A DNA stretch of 34,435 nt, from assembly GCA_902796075.1 (NCBI GenBank), contig CADBNN010000114.1, forward strand, positions 1 to 34,435, written 5' to 3'. The notes below the pieces were generated by a model. The model did not search any database, had not been told where the DNA came from, and saw only the letters and a program-made list of their open reading frames with translations. The position numbers and the translations under genes are program-made. Shown here in pieces: positions 7,973 through 14,903 of this stretch. Every line of letters starts with the position of its first letter. The first letter of the stretch is position 1. This stretch comes from Oscillospiraceae bacterium (GTDB lineage Bacteria > Bacillota > Clostridia > Oscillospirales > Acutalibacteraceae).

Positions 7973-9256
7973 ATGGTAACTGTTCGCAATGCTACGTTGG
8001 CGGATCTGCCTGCCATAATGACGATTTACCACAGCGCTCAGGAATTTATGATTCGCTCGGGCAACCCTCATCAGTGGGGACGGCGCTATCCCACCGAGCA
8101 ACTGATCGCCGACGAGATCCGCCGGGGCGTTTGCTATGTGATAACCAACGAAACCGGCCCTCACGGCGTGTTTTGCGTGTGCTTCGGAGAAGAGCCGACC
8201 TATGCCAAAATAGAAGACGGCGCCTGGCCCGATGACGCGCCCTATATTGCCATTCACCGAGTGGCCGGCGACGGCACGCTGCACGGTATTGTGAAAACGG
8301 CGGTGGAACACTGTTTGGGTTTTTGCAACGTGCTGCGCATCGACACCCATCCCGATAACCTGCCCATGCAGCGCAGCGTGGCGGCCTGCGGCTTTGTGCG
8401 CTGCGGGGTGATACGCGTGGCGGACGGCTCGCCCCGGTACGCCTATCAACTGAACGCCGCGCGAACCCAAACACCGCCGGCGGAAGACTATCAACAGCGT
8501 AACGCCCGCACAATAGACCGTTGGGTGCGGGAAGGCTGGGAGTGGGGCGTGCCCATTACGCAGGCGGAATACGAGGCGGCTCAAGCGGGCCGATGGGACG
8601 TAAAACTTACGCCGGTTAAAACCGTGCCGCACAGTTGGTTTGGCAATTTGCAGGGCAAACGGGTGCTGGGCCTTGCTTCCGGCGGCGGCCAGCAAATGCC
8701 GGTTTTTGCGGCGCTGGGCGCCGATTGCACCGTGTTGGACTATTCGGATGAACAACTGAAAAGCGAACAAACGGTGGCGCAGCGGGAGGGCTATGCGATC
8801 GAAATCGTGAAAGCGGATATGACCCGGCCGCTGCCTTTTGCCGACGATTGCTTCGATTTGATCTTTCATCCAGTTTCCAACTGTTATGTGGAGCAGGTGA
8901 AGCCGATCTGGCGGGAATGTTTTCGCGTGTTAAAGCCGGGCGGCGTTTTGTTGGCCGGGCTGGATAACGGCGTGAATTATTTGTTTAACGGCGAGGACGA
9001 GACCCGCGTGGTGAACGCACTGCCTTTTCACCCTTTGCACAACGCCGACCACATGCGGCAACTGGAACGTGACGATTGCGGCATACAGTTTTCTCACACG
9101 CTGGAAGAACAGATCGGCGGCCAGCTGGAAGCCGGTTTTCAATTGACGGCATTGTATGAAGATACCAACGGCGAAGGCCGTTTGCACGAACTGAACGTGC
9201 CTTGTTTTGTTGCGACCCGCGCCGTTAAGCCAATGGGGGGTGAAACGCTTGATTGA
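7973..9256 (+). CDS. Fusion of GNAT acetyltransferase and SAM-dependent methyltransferase
   Basis: 427 residues in one open frame. Residues 1-165 are a GNAT domain of the subfamily with a GDGT turn in place of the usual Q/RxxGxG/A loop; it continues with DTHPDN-PMQ and a late GF-CG. After a short linker (about 165-173), residues 175-427 form a class I methyltransferase. It starts QQRNARTIDRWV, has SAM-binding motif I as LGLASGGGQ, an acidic strand end (TVLDYS), and motif IV around DLIFHPVSNCY. I know both halves as separate clostridial proteins, so joining them is unusual. No plausible internal start or ribosome site lies at the junction. Substrates are unknown; the two activities may act on one metabolite. 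The ATG has a GAAAGGAAA site. Confidence 0.85.
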   Translation: MVTVRNATLADLPAIMTIYHSAQEFMIRSGNPHQWGRRYPTEQLIADEIRRGVCYVITNETGPHGVFCVCFGEEPTYAKIEDGAWPDDAPYIAIHRVAGDGTLHGIVKTAVEHCLGFCNVLRIDTHPDNLPMQRSVAACGFVRCGVIRVADGSPRYAYQLNAARTQTPPAEDYQQRNARTIDRWVREGWEWGVPITQAEYEAAQAGRWDVKLTPVKTVPHSWFGNLQGKRVLGLASGGGQQMPVFAALGADCTVLDYSDEQLKSEQTVAQREGYAIEIVKADMTRPLPFADDCFDLIFHPVSNCYVEQVKPIWRECFRVLKPGGVLLAGLDNGVNYLFNGEDETRVVNALPFHPLHNADHMRQLERDDCGIQFSHTLEEQIGGQLEAGFQLTALYEDTNGEGRLHELNVPCFVATRAVKPMGGETLD

Positions 9257-9785
9257 AACCCGTGATTTGTTGTTGGATAAAGCGGTTCAAGCCGACTGGC
9301 AGGCGATGTTTTACAACGTGTGGCGGCATGAGCAAACTGCCCGGTATATGCAGTGGTCGGTCACCTTGCAGCCGGAACAGGCGGTGGACCGTATGCGGCG
9401 CACCATAGCGTTTCAGGCTTCCCACGACATGTATACGGTGTATAACAAGCCGACCCGGGAAGCGATCGGTTTTGCGGGGGTGGAACTGCTGCAGCCGGGC
9501 GTGTGCGGCGAAATGGGCATTTGTTTGGGACCGGACTATGTGGGCCATGGCTACGGCAAGCAGATTTTGGCCGCTTTGCTGACCTATTGCCGAGAACATT
9601 ACAACGCCCACACGTTTGTTTACACCGCCCGCGTTGACAACTTGCCTTCACGCCGTCTGGCGGAATCGATGGGCTTTGCATTGGTGCAAACCAAAACCAT
9701 GCGGTGTGAACGGGACGATACCGACTATGAATACGTCGTGTACCGCAAGGCGCTGGCAGTTGACAAGGCATCTTCTTTTTGTTAA
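9249..9785 (+). CDS. GNAT family N-acetyltransferase (RimJ/RimL-like)
   Basis: 178 residues from TTG 9249. The upstream GGGGGGTG run serves as ribosome site with 6-8 base spacing, and the protein then begins M-I-E-T-R-x-L-x-L, the usual start of this subfamily. GTG 9240 and ATG 9207 are longer but less likely alternatives. The body has the acetyl-CoA loop GHGYGKQI after the strand GEMGICLGPDY, then the N-x-x-S-x-x-x-x-E-x-x-GF motif near the end. The subfamily acetylates protein N-termini or small amines; the target here is unknown. The start overlaps the stop of the fusion gene by 8 bases, pointing to translational coupling. Confidence 0.85.
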   Translation: MIETRDLLLDKAVQADWQAMFYNVWRHEQTARYMQWSVTLQPEQAVDRMRRTIAFQASHDMYTVYNKPTREAIGFAGVELLQPGVCGEMGICLGPDYVGHGYGKQILAALLTYCREHYNAHTFVYTARVDNLPSRRLAESMGFALVQTKTMRCERDDTDYEYVVYRKALAVDKASSFC

Positions 9786-9788
9786 GAT
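9760..9788 (+). promoter_or_regulatory. Sigma-A-type promoter for the TIGR04076 gene
   Basis: A perfect -35 TTGACA (9760-9765), a 17-base spacer and a -10 TAAGAT (9783-9788, four of six consensus bases) lie across the end of the preceding GNAT gene. Transcription would start near 9795, about 20 bases before the next ATG. Confidence 0.55.
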
Positions 9789-9816
9789 TAGTTACGATGA
9801 ATCCAGCAGAAACGGA

Positions 9817-10128
9817 ATGATGGATATGAAACGGGTCAGAATCACGGTGATGCGCCAGGCGCGGTATGACGATTTGATCGCCCAATACGAAAACCCGCTG
9901 GAACATGCTTGCGATATGCGGGTGGGGCAAACTTTTGTGAGCGAGAATTGGCAAAAACCGGCCGGCTTTTGCGACAGCGCATGGGACACGATCTCGCCTT
10001 TTGTGATGGCGCTGGCTCACGGTGCCGGCGATTTTTATGACGGCTGGATGAAGAATAAGCATTCCGCTATGCTATCCTGCAACGACGGTTTTCGACCTGT
10101 AAGTTTTTTGCTGGAAACGCTGGAATGA
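9817..10128 (+). CDS. TIGR04076 family protein
   Basis: 103 residues from the first of two tandem ATGs (9817/9820); an ATG at 9826 would give the usual M-K-x-V-x-I-T-V start. The protein follows the TIGR04076 pattern: an N-terminal strand pair, a central cysteine (HACDMRVGQTF), a K-P-x-G-F-C block, a tryptophan helix and a C-terminal C-x-D-G-x-R-P-V-x-F strand. The family is widespread in anaerobes and has no established function; the conserved cysteines suggest metal or redox chemistry, but that is inference. Its length is typical. It has a recognisable promoter of its own and is followed 36 bases later by the S66 peptidase gene. Confidence 0.8.
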   Translation: MMDMKRVRITVMRQARYDDLIAQYENPLEHACDMRVGQTFVSENWQKPAGFCDSAWDTISPFVMALAHGAGDFYDGWMKNKHSAMLSCNDGFRPVSFLLETLE

Positions 10129-10164
10129 TTTCGGAATTTATGTTGATCGAACGGAGGAACTGTT

Positions 10165-11208
10165 ATGCAAAAGCCAAAGCATCTTGAACCCGGCGATAAG
10201 GTGGCCATTGTCAGCATGTCCAGCGGTATTTTGGGCGAAGAACAGTTTTATCATAAATATGAAATAGCGAAACGGCGACTTGAACAGATATTTGGTCTGC
10301 AGGTCGTACCCATGGAAAACGCCCTGAAAGGAACGGCGTATCTGGACGGTTATCCCTACGCCCGGGCCGCTGATTTGATGCAGGCCTTTGCCGACCCGTC
10401 CATTAAGGCGGTGTTCAACGCCATCGGCGGGGACGACACCATCCGCACACTGCCTTATATCGATTTTAATATTTTGCGGGACCATCCCAAGATCTTCACC
10501 GGATTTTCCGACACGACCACCAACCACTTTATGCTGTATAAAGCCGGCGTTATGAGCTATTACGGCGCATCGGTCATGTGTGATTTTGCCGAGTACGGCG
10601 GCATAAACGAATACAGCCTGGGTATGATCCGCAACACGCTGTTTGAGCCCAAGCCTACGCTTGAAATACCTTCGGCGCCGTATTGGTATGACGATGAGGA
10701 CGAGCGCATTGCGTGGGGGGAGGAAAACCAGCACCGGCGCAAGCCTTATCACCCGGAAGAGATCGGGTATGAATCCATTTTGGGCGGCGGCTGTGTGGAA
10801 GGAAGACTCATCGGCGGCTGTTTAGATGTGTTTATTGAATTGATGGGCACGCCGCTTTGGCCCCAACGGGAAGAATGGCGCGACAAGATCTTGTTTTTGG
10901 AAACCAGTGGAGAAGATATGTCTTGCGAACAGCTAAGATGGATGTTACGCAATTTGGCGGCGCAAGGCATTTTTGATTTGATCAAAGGCGTGCTGGTGGG
11001 CAAACCGGCGCGGCGCAGCAAGTATGAGCCGTATAAGCAGGTGTTTCGCCGCGTGATCGGCGACGAGGCGGCCCAGCATGGTCTGCCGGTGCTGTATAAC
11101 GTCAATTTTGGCCACGCGGCCCCCATTTGCGTGTTGCCCTATGGCGCGTTGTGCCGGTTAGACGCCGACCGAAAACAACTAACGCTGTTAGAACCCGCAA
11201 CGGAGTGA
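10165..11208 (+). CDS. S66 family peptidase (MccF/LD-carboxypeptidase-like)
   Basis: 347 residues, the size of MccF-type S66 serine peptidases. The expected triad is visible: Ser115 in GFSDTT, Glu246 in FLETSGE and His317 in NFGHAAP. The N-terminal half has the NAIGGDDT turn before the nucleophile strand. Family members cut amide bonds next to carboxyl groups: LD-carboxypeptidases trim murein tetrapeptides, and MccF detoxifies microcin C-type aminoacyl-nucleotides. The length and the GFSDTT context favour the MccF branch, but no microcin genes are nearby. CGGAGGA lies 9-10 bases before the ATG. It ends in TGA directly next to the comEA-like start, so both are probably on one transcript. Confidence 0.87.
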   Translation: MQKPKHLEPGDKVAIVSMSSGILGEEQFYHKYEIAKRRLEQIFGLQVVPMENALKGTAYLDGYPYARAADLMQAFADPSIKAVFNAIGGDDTIRTLPYIDFNILRDHPKIFTGFSDTTTNHFMLYKAGVMSYYGASVMCDFAEYGGINEYSLGMIRNTLFEPKPTLEIPSAPYWYDDEDERIAWGEENQHRRKPYHPEEIGYESILGGGCVEGRLIGGCLDVFIELMGTPLWPQREEWRDKILFLETSGEDMSCEQLRWMLRNLAAQGIFDLIKGVLVGKPARRSKYEPYKQVFRRVIGDEAAQHGLPVLYNVNFGHAAPICVLPYGALCRLDADRKQLTLLEPATE

Positions 11209-11628
11209 ATGATGAACAAACGACCTGAATCGCCCGAAACTGAGGCAAAAGAACGGGACGATCGCCCCATGCTGATAACCACGGCCGTGGTACTGGTGCT
11301 GCTTTTTTGCCTGATGGGCCTCACAATGGATTACGGTTGGTTCGGTTACGGCAGGGCAGAGCCGGTTGCTGCCGTTACCCCGATCGTTACCACCGTTTCT
11401 GTGCCGTCGGCGCCTGCCGCCGCGGCAGACGGCATCGTGCAAGTGAATGTGAACACTGCTTCGGCCAAAGAACTGGAAGCCTTGCCCGGTGTGGGCGAAG
11501 TGATCGCACAGCGCATCGTCGACTATCGCGCCGCTAACGGCCCGTTTGCTTCGGTGGACGAACTGGTTCATGTTAAAGGCATTGGCGCCGCCACATTAGA
11601 AAAACTGCGCCCTTACGCGGACGTGTAA
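11209..11628 (+). CDS. ComEA-like helix-hairpin-helix DNA-binding protein
   Basis: 139 residues: a charged N-terminus, one transmembrane helix at about 22-40, a Pro/Ala/Val-rich linker to about 75, then a ComEA-type double HhH module at 78-139 (VNVNTASAKEL, LPGVGEVIAQRI, VKGIGAATLEKL). ComEA is the membrane-anchored receptor that binds incoming DNA during transformation. Here the SLBB domain that Firmicutes ComEA proteins usually carry between membrane and HhH is missing, and no comEC or comEB adjoins it, so a role in DNA uptake is likely but unproven. Two tandem ATGs (11209, 11212) follow ACGGAGTG. It is the last gene before a strong terminator. Confidence 0.83.
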   Translation: MMNKRPESPETEAKERDDRPMLITTAVVLVLLFCLMGLTMDYGWFGYGRAEPVAAVTPIVTTVSVPSAPAAAADGIVQVNVNTASAKELEALPGVGEVIAQRIVDYRAANGPFASVDELVHVKGIGAATLEKLRPYADV

Positions 11629-11648
11629 CATAACGCGAAAAAACCTGC

Positions 11649-11674
11649 AGCCATGCAAAAGCATGGCTTTTTTT
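11649..11674 (+). terminator. Intrinsic terminator after the ComEA-like gene
   Basis: The 8-bp perfect stem AGCCATGC / GCATGGCT with an AAAA loop is followed by a run of seven T. It ends the 10.1-11.6 kb transcript and separates it from the sporulation block. Confidence 0.88.
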
Positions 11675-11677
11675 GTT

Positions 11678-11706
11678 GCATAATTAAGCAGCTCGTTTCA
11701 TACAAG
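11678..11706 (+). promoter_or_regulatory. Sigma-E-like promoter of spmAB
   Basis: GCATAAT (11678-11684), a 14-base spacer and CATACAAG (11699-11706) match the known sigma-E consensus (KMATATT, then CATACAHT) at 6/7 and 7/8 positions. The spmA start lies 17 bases beyond the -10. The same arrangement occurs before spoIIIAA, which strengthens the call. Confidence 0.6.
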
Positions 11707-11722
11707 TGGACGAGGTGATGAT

Positions 11723-12307
11723 ATGCTCAACGTGATATGGGCGGCGCTGATGGTGGCCGCCGTGGTGTGCGGCATTGCCACCGGCCGGATCGAACAGGTA
11801 TCTAACGCGGTGTTTTCCGGCGCAAGCGAAGCGGTCAGTGTGTGGATAACGCTGTTGAGCATGTTGGTTATGTGGGGCGGCATGACCGAGATCATGGAGT
11901 GTTCAGGCTTGTCTGCCGCTATCGGCCGGGCGCTGGCGCCGTTGGTGCGCCGCCTTATGCCGGAACTGCGGGATCGGCCGAAGGCCTGCACTGCCGTAGC
12001 ACTGAGCCTGGCCGCCAATATGTTGGGTCTGGGCAACGCGGCTACGCCCTTGGGACTAAAAGCCATGAAAGAACTGCACGCCGCTAACGGCGGCTCTGCA
12101 ATAGCCGGCAACAGCATGGTCACATTTGTGGTGCTTTGCTCGGTTTCCGTTCAGTTGATCCCTACCGGTGTAGCCGCTTTGCGTGCCGGGTGCGGTTCGG
12201 CTTCTCCCATGGCAATTATGCCGGCGGTATGGTTTGCTTCTGCCGGCGCGCTGGTTGTGGGCGTAGGGCTCAGCCGGATGCTGGCCGGGCGCTTTACCGC
12301 CGCATGA
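11723..12307 (+). CDS. spmA: Spore maturation protein A
   Basis: 194 residues, membrane protein. The start M-L-N-x-I-W, the WGGMTEIMECSGL segment, and the nucleoside-recognition-type block NMLGLGNAATPLGLKAM identify SpmA. In Bacillus, SpmA and SpmB are made in the sporulating cell and are needed for full dehydration of the spore core; what they move across the membrane is not settled. Length is normal. A GAGGTGAT site precedes the ATG. The gene overlaps spmB by four bases (ATGA). Confidence 0.93.
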   Translation: MLNVIWAALMVAAVVCGIATGRIEQVSNAVFSGASEAVSVWITLLSMLVMWGGMTEIMECSGLSAAIGRALAPLVRRLMPELRDRPKACTAVALSLAANMLGLGNAATPLGLKAMKELHAANGGSAIAGNSMVTFVVLCSVSVQLIPTGVAALRAGCGSASPMAIMPAVWFASAGALVVGVGLSRMLAGRFTAA

Positions 12308-12825
12308 GCCAAATCGGATCGTATGCGCTGCCGGTTTTGCTGGCGGCCGTTTTGTTGCACGGATTATACAAGCGAGTGCCCGTTTTCGACGCTTTTTTGA
12401 ACGGCGCGGCCACCGGCTTGCAAACGGCTGTGCGATTATTGCCAACGCTTGTGGGTATGCTCACGGCGGTTGCAATGTTACAAACTTCCGGAGCGGTAGA
12501 ACTGCTGGCGACGGCGTTGGCCCCGGTTGCTTCTTTGATTGGACTGCCGGCGGAGGTGCTGCCGCTGGCACTGATTCATCCTGTTTCGGGCAGTGGCGCC
12601 ACCGCCGTGCTGGCCGACCTTTTGCATCGCTTTGGGCCGGATAGTGTCATCGGCAACGTAGCTTCGGTCATGTGCGGTTCAGGGGAAACCACGTTGTATG
12701 CCGTAACGGTATATTACGGCTCTTGTGGCGTTACCCGCACCCGCCATACGTTGGTGAGCGCGCTGGCGGCCGATTGCGCCGTTGCCGTGCTCAGCGGTAT
12801 AGGCGTGCGACTGTTGCTGGCATAA
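12304..12825 (+). CDS. spmB: Spore maturation protein B
   Basis: 173 residues from ATG 12304, whose first bases overlap the spmA stop (ATGA); longer readings would run inside spmA. It has several hydrophobic helices, the VAMLQTSGAVE segment and the conserved P-V-S-G-S-G-A followed by CGSGETTLYA, all typical of SpmB. It works with SpmA in spore core maturation. Length matches the family (~175). It is followed by a 43-base gap that carries a sigma-E-like promoter and then the spoIIIA operon, so spore genes are clustered here. Confidence 0.93.
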   Translation: MSQIGSYALPVLLAAVLLHGLYKRVPVFDAFLNGAATGLQTAVRLLPTLVGMLTAVAMLQTSGAVELLATALAPVASLIGLPAEVLPLALIHPVSGSGATAVLADLLHRFGPDSVIGNVASVMCGSGETTLYAVTVYYGSCGVTRTRHTLVSALAADCAVAVLSGIGVRLLLA

Positions 12826-12848
12826 TTTAGGACAAACTTTCATAGATT
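12820..12848 (+). promoter_or_regulatory. Sigma-E-like promoter of the spoIIIA operon
   Basis: GCATAAT (12820-12826), a 14-base spacer and CATAGATT (12841-12848) match 6/7 and 7/8 positions of the sigma-E consensus. The -35 overlaps the spmB stop codon. The GGAGGG site and the GTG start of spoIIIAA follow within 21 bases. Confidence 0.6.
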
Positions 12849-12868
12849 GTAACGTTGGAGGGAACGGC

Positions 12869-13843
12869 GTGAACGAAAGAGAGCGATTTGACCAGGCGGC
12901 TTCGTATCTCAGCGCACCGCTGCGTTCGGTGATCATGGGCTTGCCGAATGAAGTGAAACAACAGGCGCGGGAGATCCGCCTGCGGGCTGAAAAACCGGTA
13001 TTACTTGTGACGGGCGCACACAGTTTGCCTGTTCGGCAGGACGCAAGCGGTTTAGACCTGCACACCCGTGAGCCGCTGGTATGCTCTTACGAATGCTTGG
13101 AACAAACCTTTCGCGCTGTATGCGGCTATTCGATCCATACTTATCAGCAAGAGATCGCACGGGGCTTTTTGACGGTGAAGGGCGGCCACCGGGTGGGCAT
13201 TGGAGGCACGGCGGTGGAAAAGGACGGCTGTGTAACGATGATAAAAGAAATCTCTTCGTTGAATATCCGCATTGCGCGGCAGGTGTTTGGCACGGCGCAG
13301 CCGCTGGTCGGGTTTTCCCAAAAAGGCGGATTGCTGGTAGCGGGACGCCCCGGCAGCGGCAAAACCACGGTGCTGCGTGATTTGTGCCGCCAGCTTGCCG
13401 GCATTGAACGGCCGGGTGAAAAGGTAACGCTGATAGACGAACGGGGCGAATTGGCCGCTGTTTGGGACGGCTTACCACAAAACGACGTGGGAATGAATAC
13501 CGACGTGTTGAACGGTTTTTCCAAAGCCGCGGCGTTAGAAATCGCCGTGCGCAGTTTATCGCCGGATGTGATCGTGTGCGATGAGATAGGCGGCCGACGG
13601 GACGCGGAAGAACTGTTGCAGTGCGCTCATGCGGGGGTGCGCATTATGGCCAGCGTGCATGCAGACAGCGTCCGGGAATTATGGCAAAAACCCTGGGTGG
13701 TTATGCTGCTGCGAGCCGGTTTGTTTGCTCACATTGCGGTGCTGCCGCCCGTGGTGGGCGGCGGGGACAGCATTAAAACATACGAAACGGAAGAATGGTT
13801 GCATGAAATGGATCGGGATATTGCTGGTGGCGGCGGCCATTAA
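12869..13843 (+). CDS. spoIIIAA: Stage III sporulation protein AA (ATPase)
   Basis: 324 residues starting at GTG 12869 behind GGAGGG. It is a secretion-type ATPase: Walker A GRPGSGKTT at 159-167, Walker B-like DVIVCDEIG, and an ASVHAD segment close to the end of the core. In the mother cell it is thought to power the SpoIIIA-SpoIIQ channel that keeps the engulfed forespore active. The last ~14 residues (after the WLH segment, rich in Gly) are encoded in the region overlapping spoIIIAB by 41 bases; this tail looks like read-through into an extra stretch rather than conserved protein. It is the first gene of a tightly packed eight-gene operon. Confidence 0.95.
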   Translation: MNERERFDQAASYLSAPLRSVIMGLPNEVKQQAREIRLRAEKPVLLVTGAHSLPVRQDASGLDLHTREPLVCSYECLEQTFRAVCGYSIHTYQQEIARGFLTVKGGHRVGIGGTAVEKDGCVTMIKEISSLNIRIARQVFGTAQPLVGFSQKGGLLVAGRPGSGKTTVLRDLCRQLAGIERPGEKVTLIDERGELAAVWDGLPQNDVGMNTDVLNGFSKAAALEIAVRSLSPDVIVCDEIGGRRDAEELLQCAHAGVRIMASVHADSVRELWQKPWVVMLLRAGLFAHIAVLPPVVGGGDSIKTYETEEWLHEMDRDIAGGGGH

Positions 13844-14291
13844 CCTGTTTGGTTGGCAGCGGGCCAGACGTTATCGGGGAAGGGTGCATTTTTGGCATAG
13901 TATGAATGCCATTGTGAGGGAGTTTGAACCTGCCATTCGTTTTGAAACCCAACGCCCGGATGTGATTTGGACACGTCTGCTGCAAAAGCCGGCTTTTGTT
14001 CTTTGGAAAGGAGAAAACGGCCAGGATCCGTTTGCGGTTCAATTTGAAAAAGCGGCAGCCCGGCAAATGGAATCGCTTGCTTTGCCTGCGGATCAACGTC
14101 AGGCGGTAGTTGATTTTGCCGACGGATTGGGCACGACCGATCTGGAAGGCCAGCTGGCGCATTGCGAAGCGTATGCAAACCGTTTTTTACAGATGGAACA
14201 CGCTGCCGAACAAGAGGCGCGCACAAAAGGAAAACTGGCGTGTTGCTTGGCTGCCACCGCTTCGGTGGCCGTGGCCATTGTGCTGCTGTAG
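13803..14291 (+). CDS. spoIIIAB: Stage III sporulation protein AB
   Basis: 162 residues from ATG 13803, which follows a GGAAG site and gives the usual start: one short polar turn, then a membrane helix (about 4-18). A soluble helical body (similar to type II secretion F-like domains) and a hydrophobic C-terminal helix (about 145-162) follow. It is a membrane partner of the SpoIIIAA ATPase. The overlap of 41 bases with spoIIIAA is longer than the 1-11 bases seen elsewhere in this operon. Confidence 0.92.
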   Translation: MKWIGILLVAAAINLFGWQRARRYRGRVHFWHSMNAIVREFEPAIRFETQRPDVIWTRLLQKPAFVLWKGENGQDPFAVQFEKAAARQMESLALPADQRQAVVDFADGLGTTDLEGQLAHCEAYANRFLQMEHAAEQEARTKGKLACCLAATASVAVAIVLL

Positions 14292-14328
14292 CGCCATGAT
14301 CATAATAGCCCGGAGGGAAACAACGGAT

Positions 14329-14517
14329 GTGGATCTGATTTTTAAAATCGCGGCGGTAGGGATCATTGTGGCTGTTCTGAATCAACTGCTTATCCGCTCC
14401 GGGCGGGAAGAGCAGGCGCTGATGACCACGTTGGCCGGGCTGATCGTGGTGCTGTTGCTGTTGGTGCAACAGATCGCCGCTTTGTTTGACACCATAAAAA
14501 GTGTGTTTCGCCTATGA
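14329..14517 (+). CDS. spoIIIAC: Stage III sporulation protein AC
   Basis: About 62 residues with two membrane helices; IFKIAAVGIIVAVLNQ and SGREEQA are the conserved core. The start is uncertain. Aligned with typical SpoIIIAC (M-x-V-D-x-I-F), the methionine position is an ACG codon at 14323, 5 bases after GGAGGG (14312-14317). The first standard codon is GTG 14329, 11 bases after it. An in-frame ATG at 14296 lacks a ribosome site and sits upstream of the GGAGGG. GTG is used here. SpoIIIAC is a small inner component of the SpoIIIA channel. It overlaps spoIIIAD by four bases. Confidence 0.88.
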   Translation: MDLIFKIAAVGIIVAVLNQLLIRSGREEQALMTTLAGLIVVLLLLVQQIAALFDTIKSVFRL

Positions 14518-14903
14518 GCGTTGGGTTGATTGCAGGCGTGGCGTTATTTACGGCAATGGGCGCATTGCTGCTGCGGCAGTATCAGCCGGTATATGGGCTG
14601 GTGTTGGCGGCGGCGGGCGGCACGGTGCTGTTTTTGGCCGCCCTTGGGGCGCTGAATAACGTGTATGGCGATATGCAAAACACGTTGGAGCAAATGGGAC
14701 TGAACCGTGAGATCCTTCAAGTGCTGTTGAAAACGCTCGGCATTTGCCTGTTGACGCAATTCGGCGCCGACCTGTGCCGGGACGCAGGTGAAACGGCGTT
14801 GGCCGGGCAGGTGGAACTGGCCGGCAAATTGATGGCGCTGGCGGCTGCATTGCCGTTGATCCGGCAAGTGGCCGGGGCCGTGACGGCCCTGGTGCGGCCA
14901 TGA
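14514..14903 (+). CDS. spoIIIAD: Stage III sporulation protein AD
   Basis: 129 residues with four predicted membrane helices, an NREILQVLLKTLGICLLTQFGADLCRDAGE block and a hydrophobic C-terminus, as in the SpoIIIAC/AD family. It is a membrane component of the mother-cell side of the feeding channel. The ATG overlaps the spoIIIAC stop (ATGA), and its own stop overlaps spoIIIAE in the same way, so translation of these three is coupled. Confidence 0.94.
   Translation: MSVGLIAGVALFTAMGALLLRQYQPVYGLVLAAAGGTVLFLAALGALNNVYGDMQNTLEQMGLNREILQVLLKTLGICLLTQFGADLCRDAGETALAGQVELAGKLMALAAALPLIRQVAGAVTALVRP

Noticed and set aside
8470..8500. Possible frameshift artefact joining two genes at the GNAT-methyltransferase junction
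   Set aside because: The frame is open without a break, there is no start codon or ribosome site at the junction, and the linker codons look normal. It still needs read-level confirmation.
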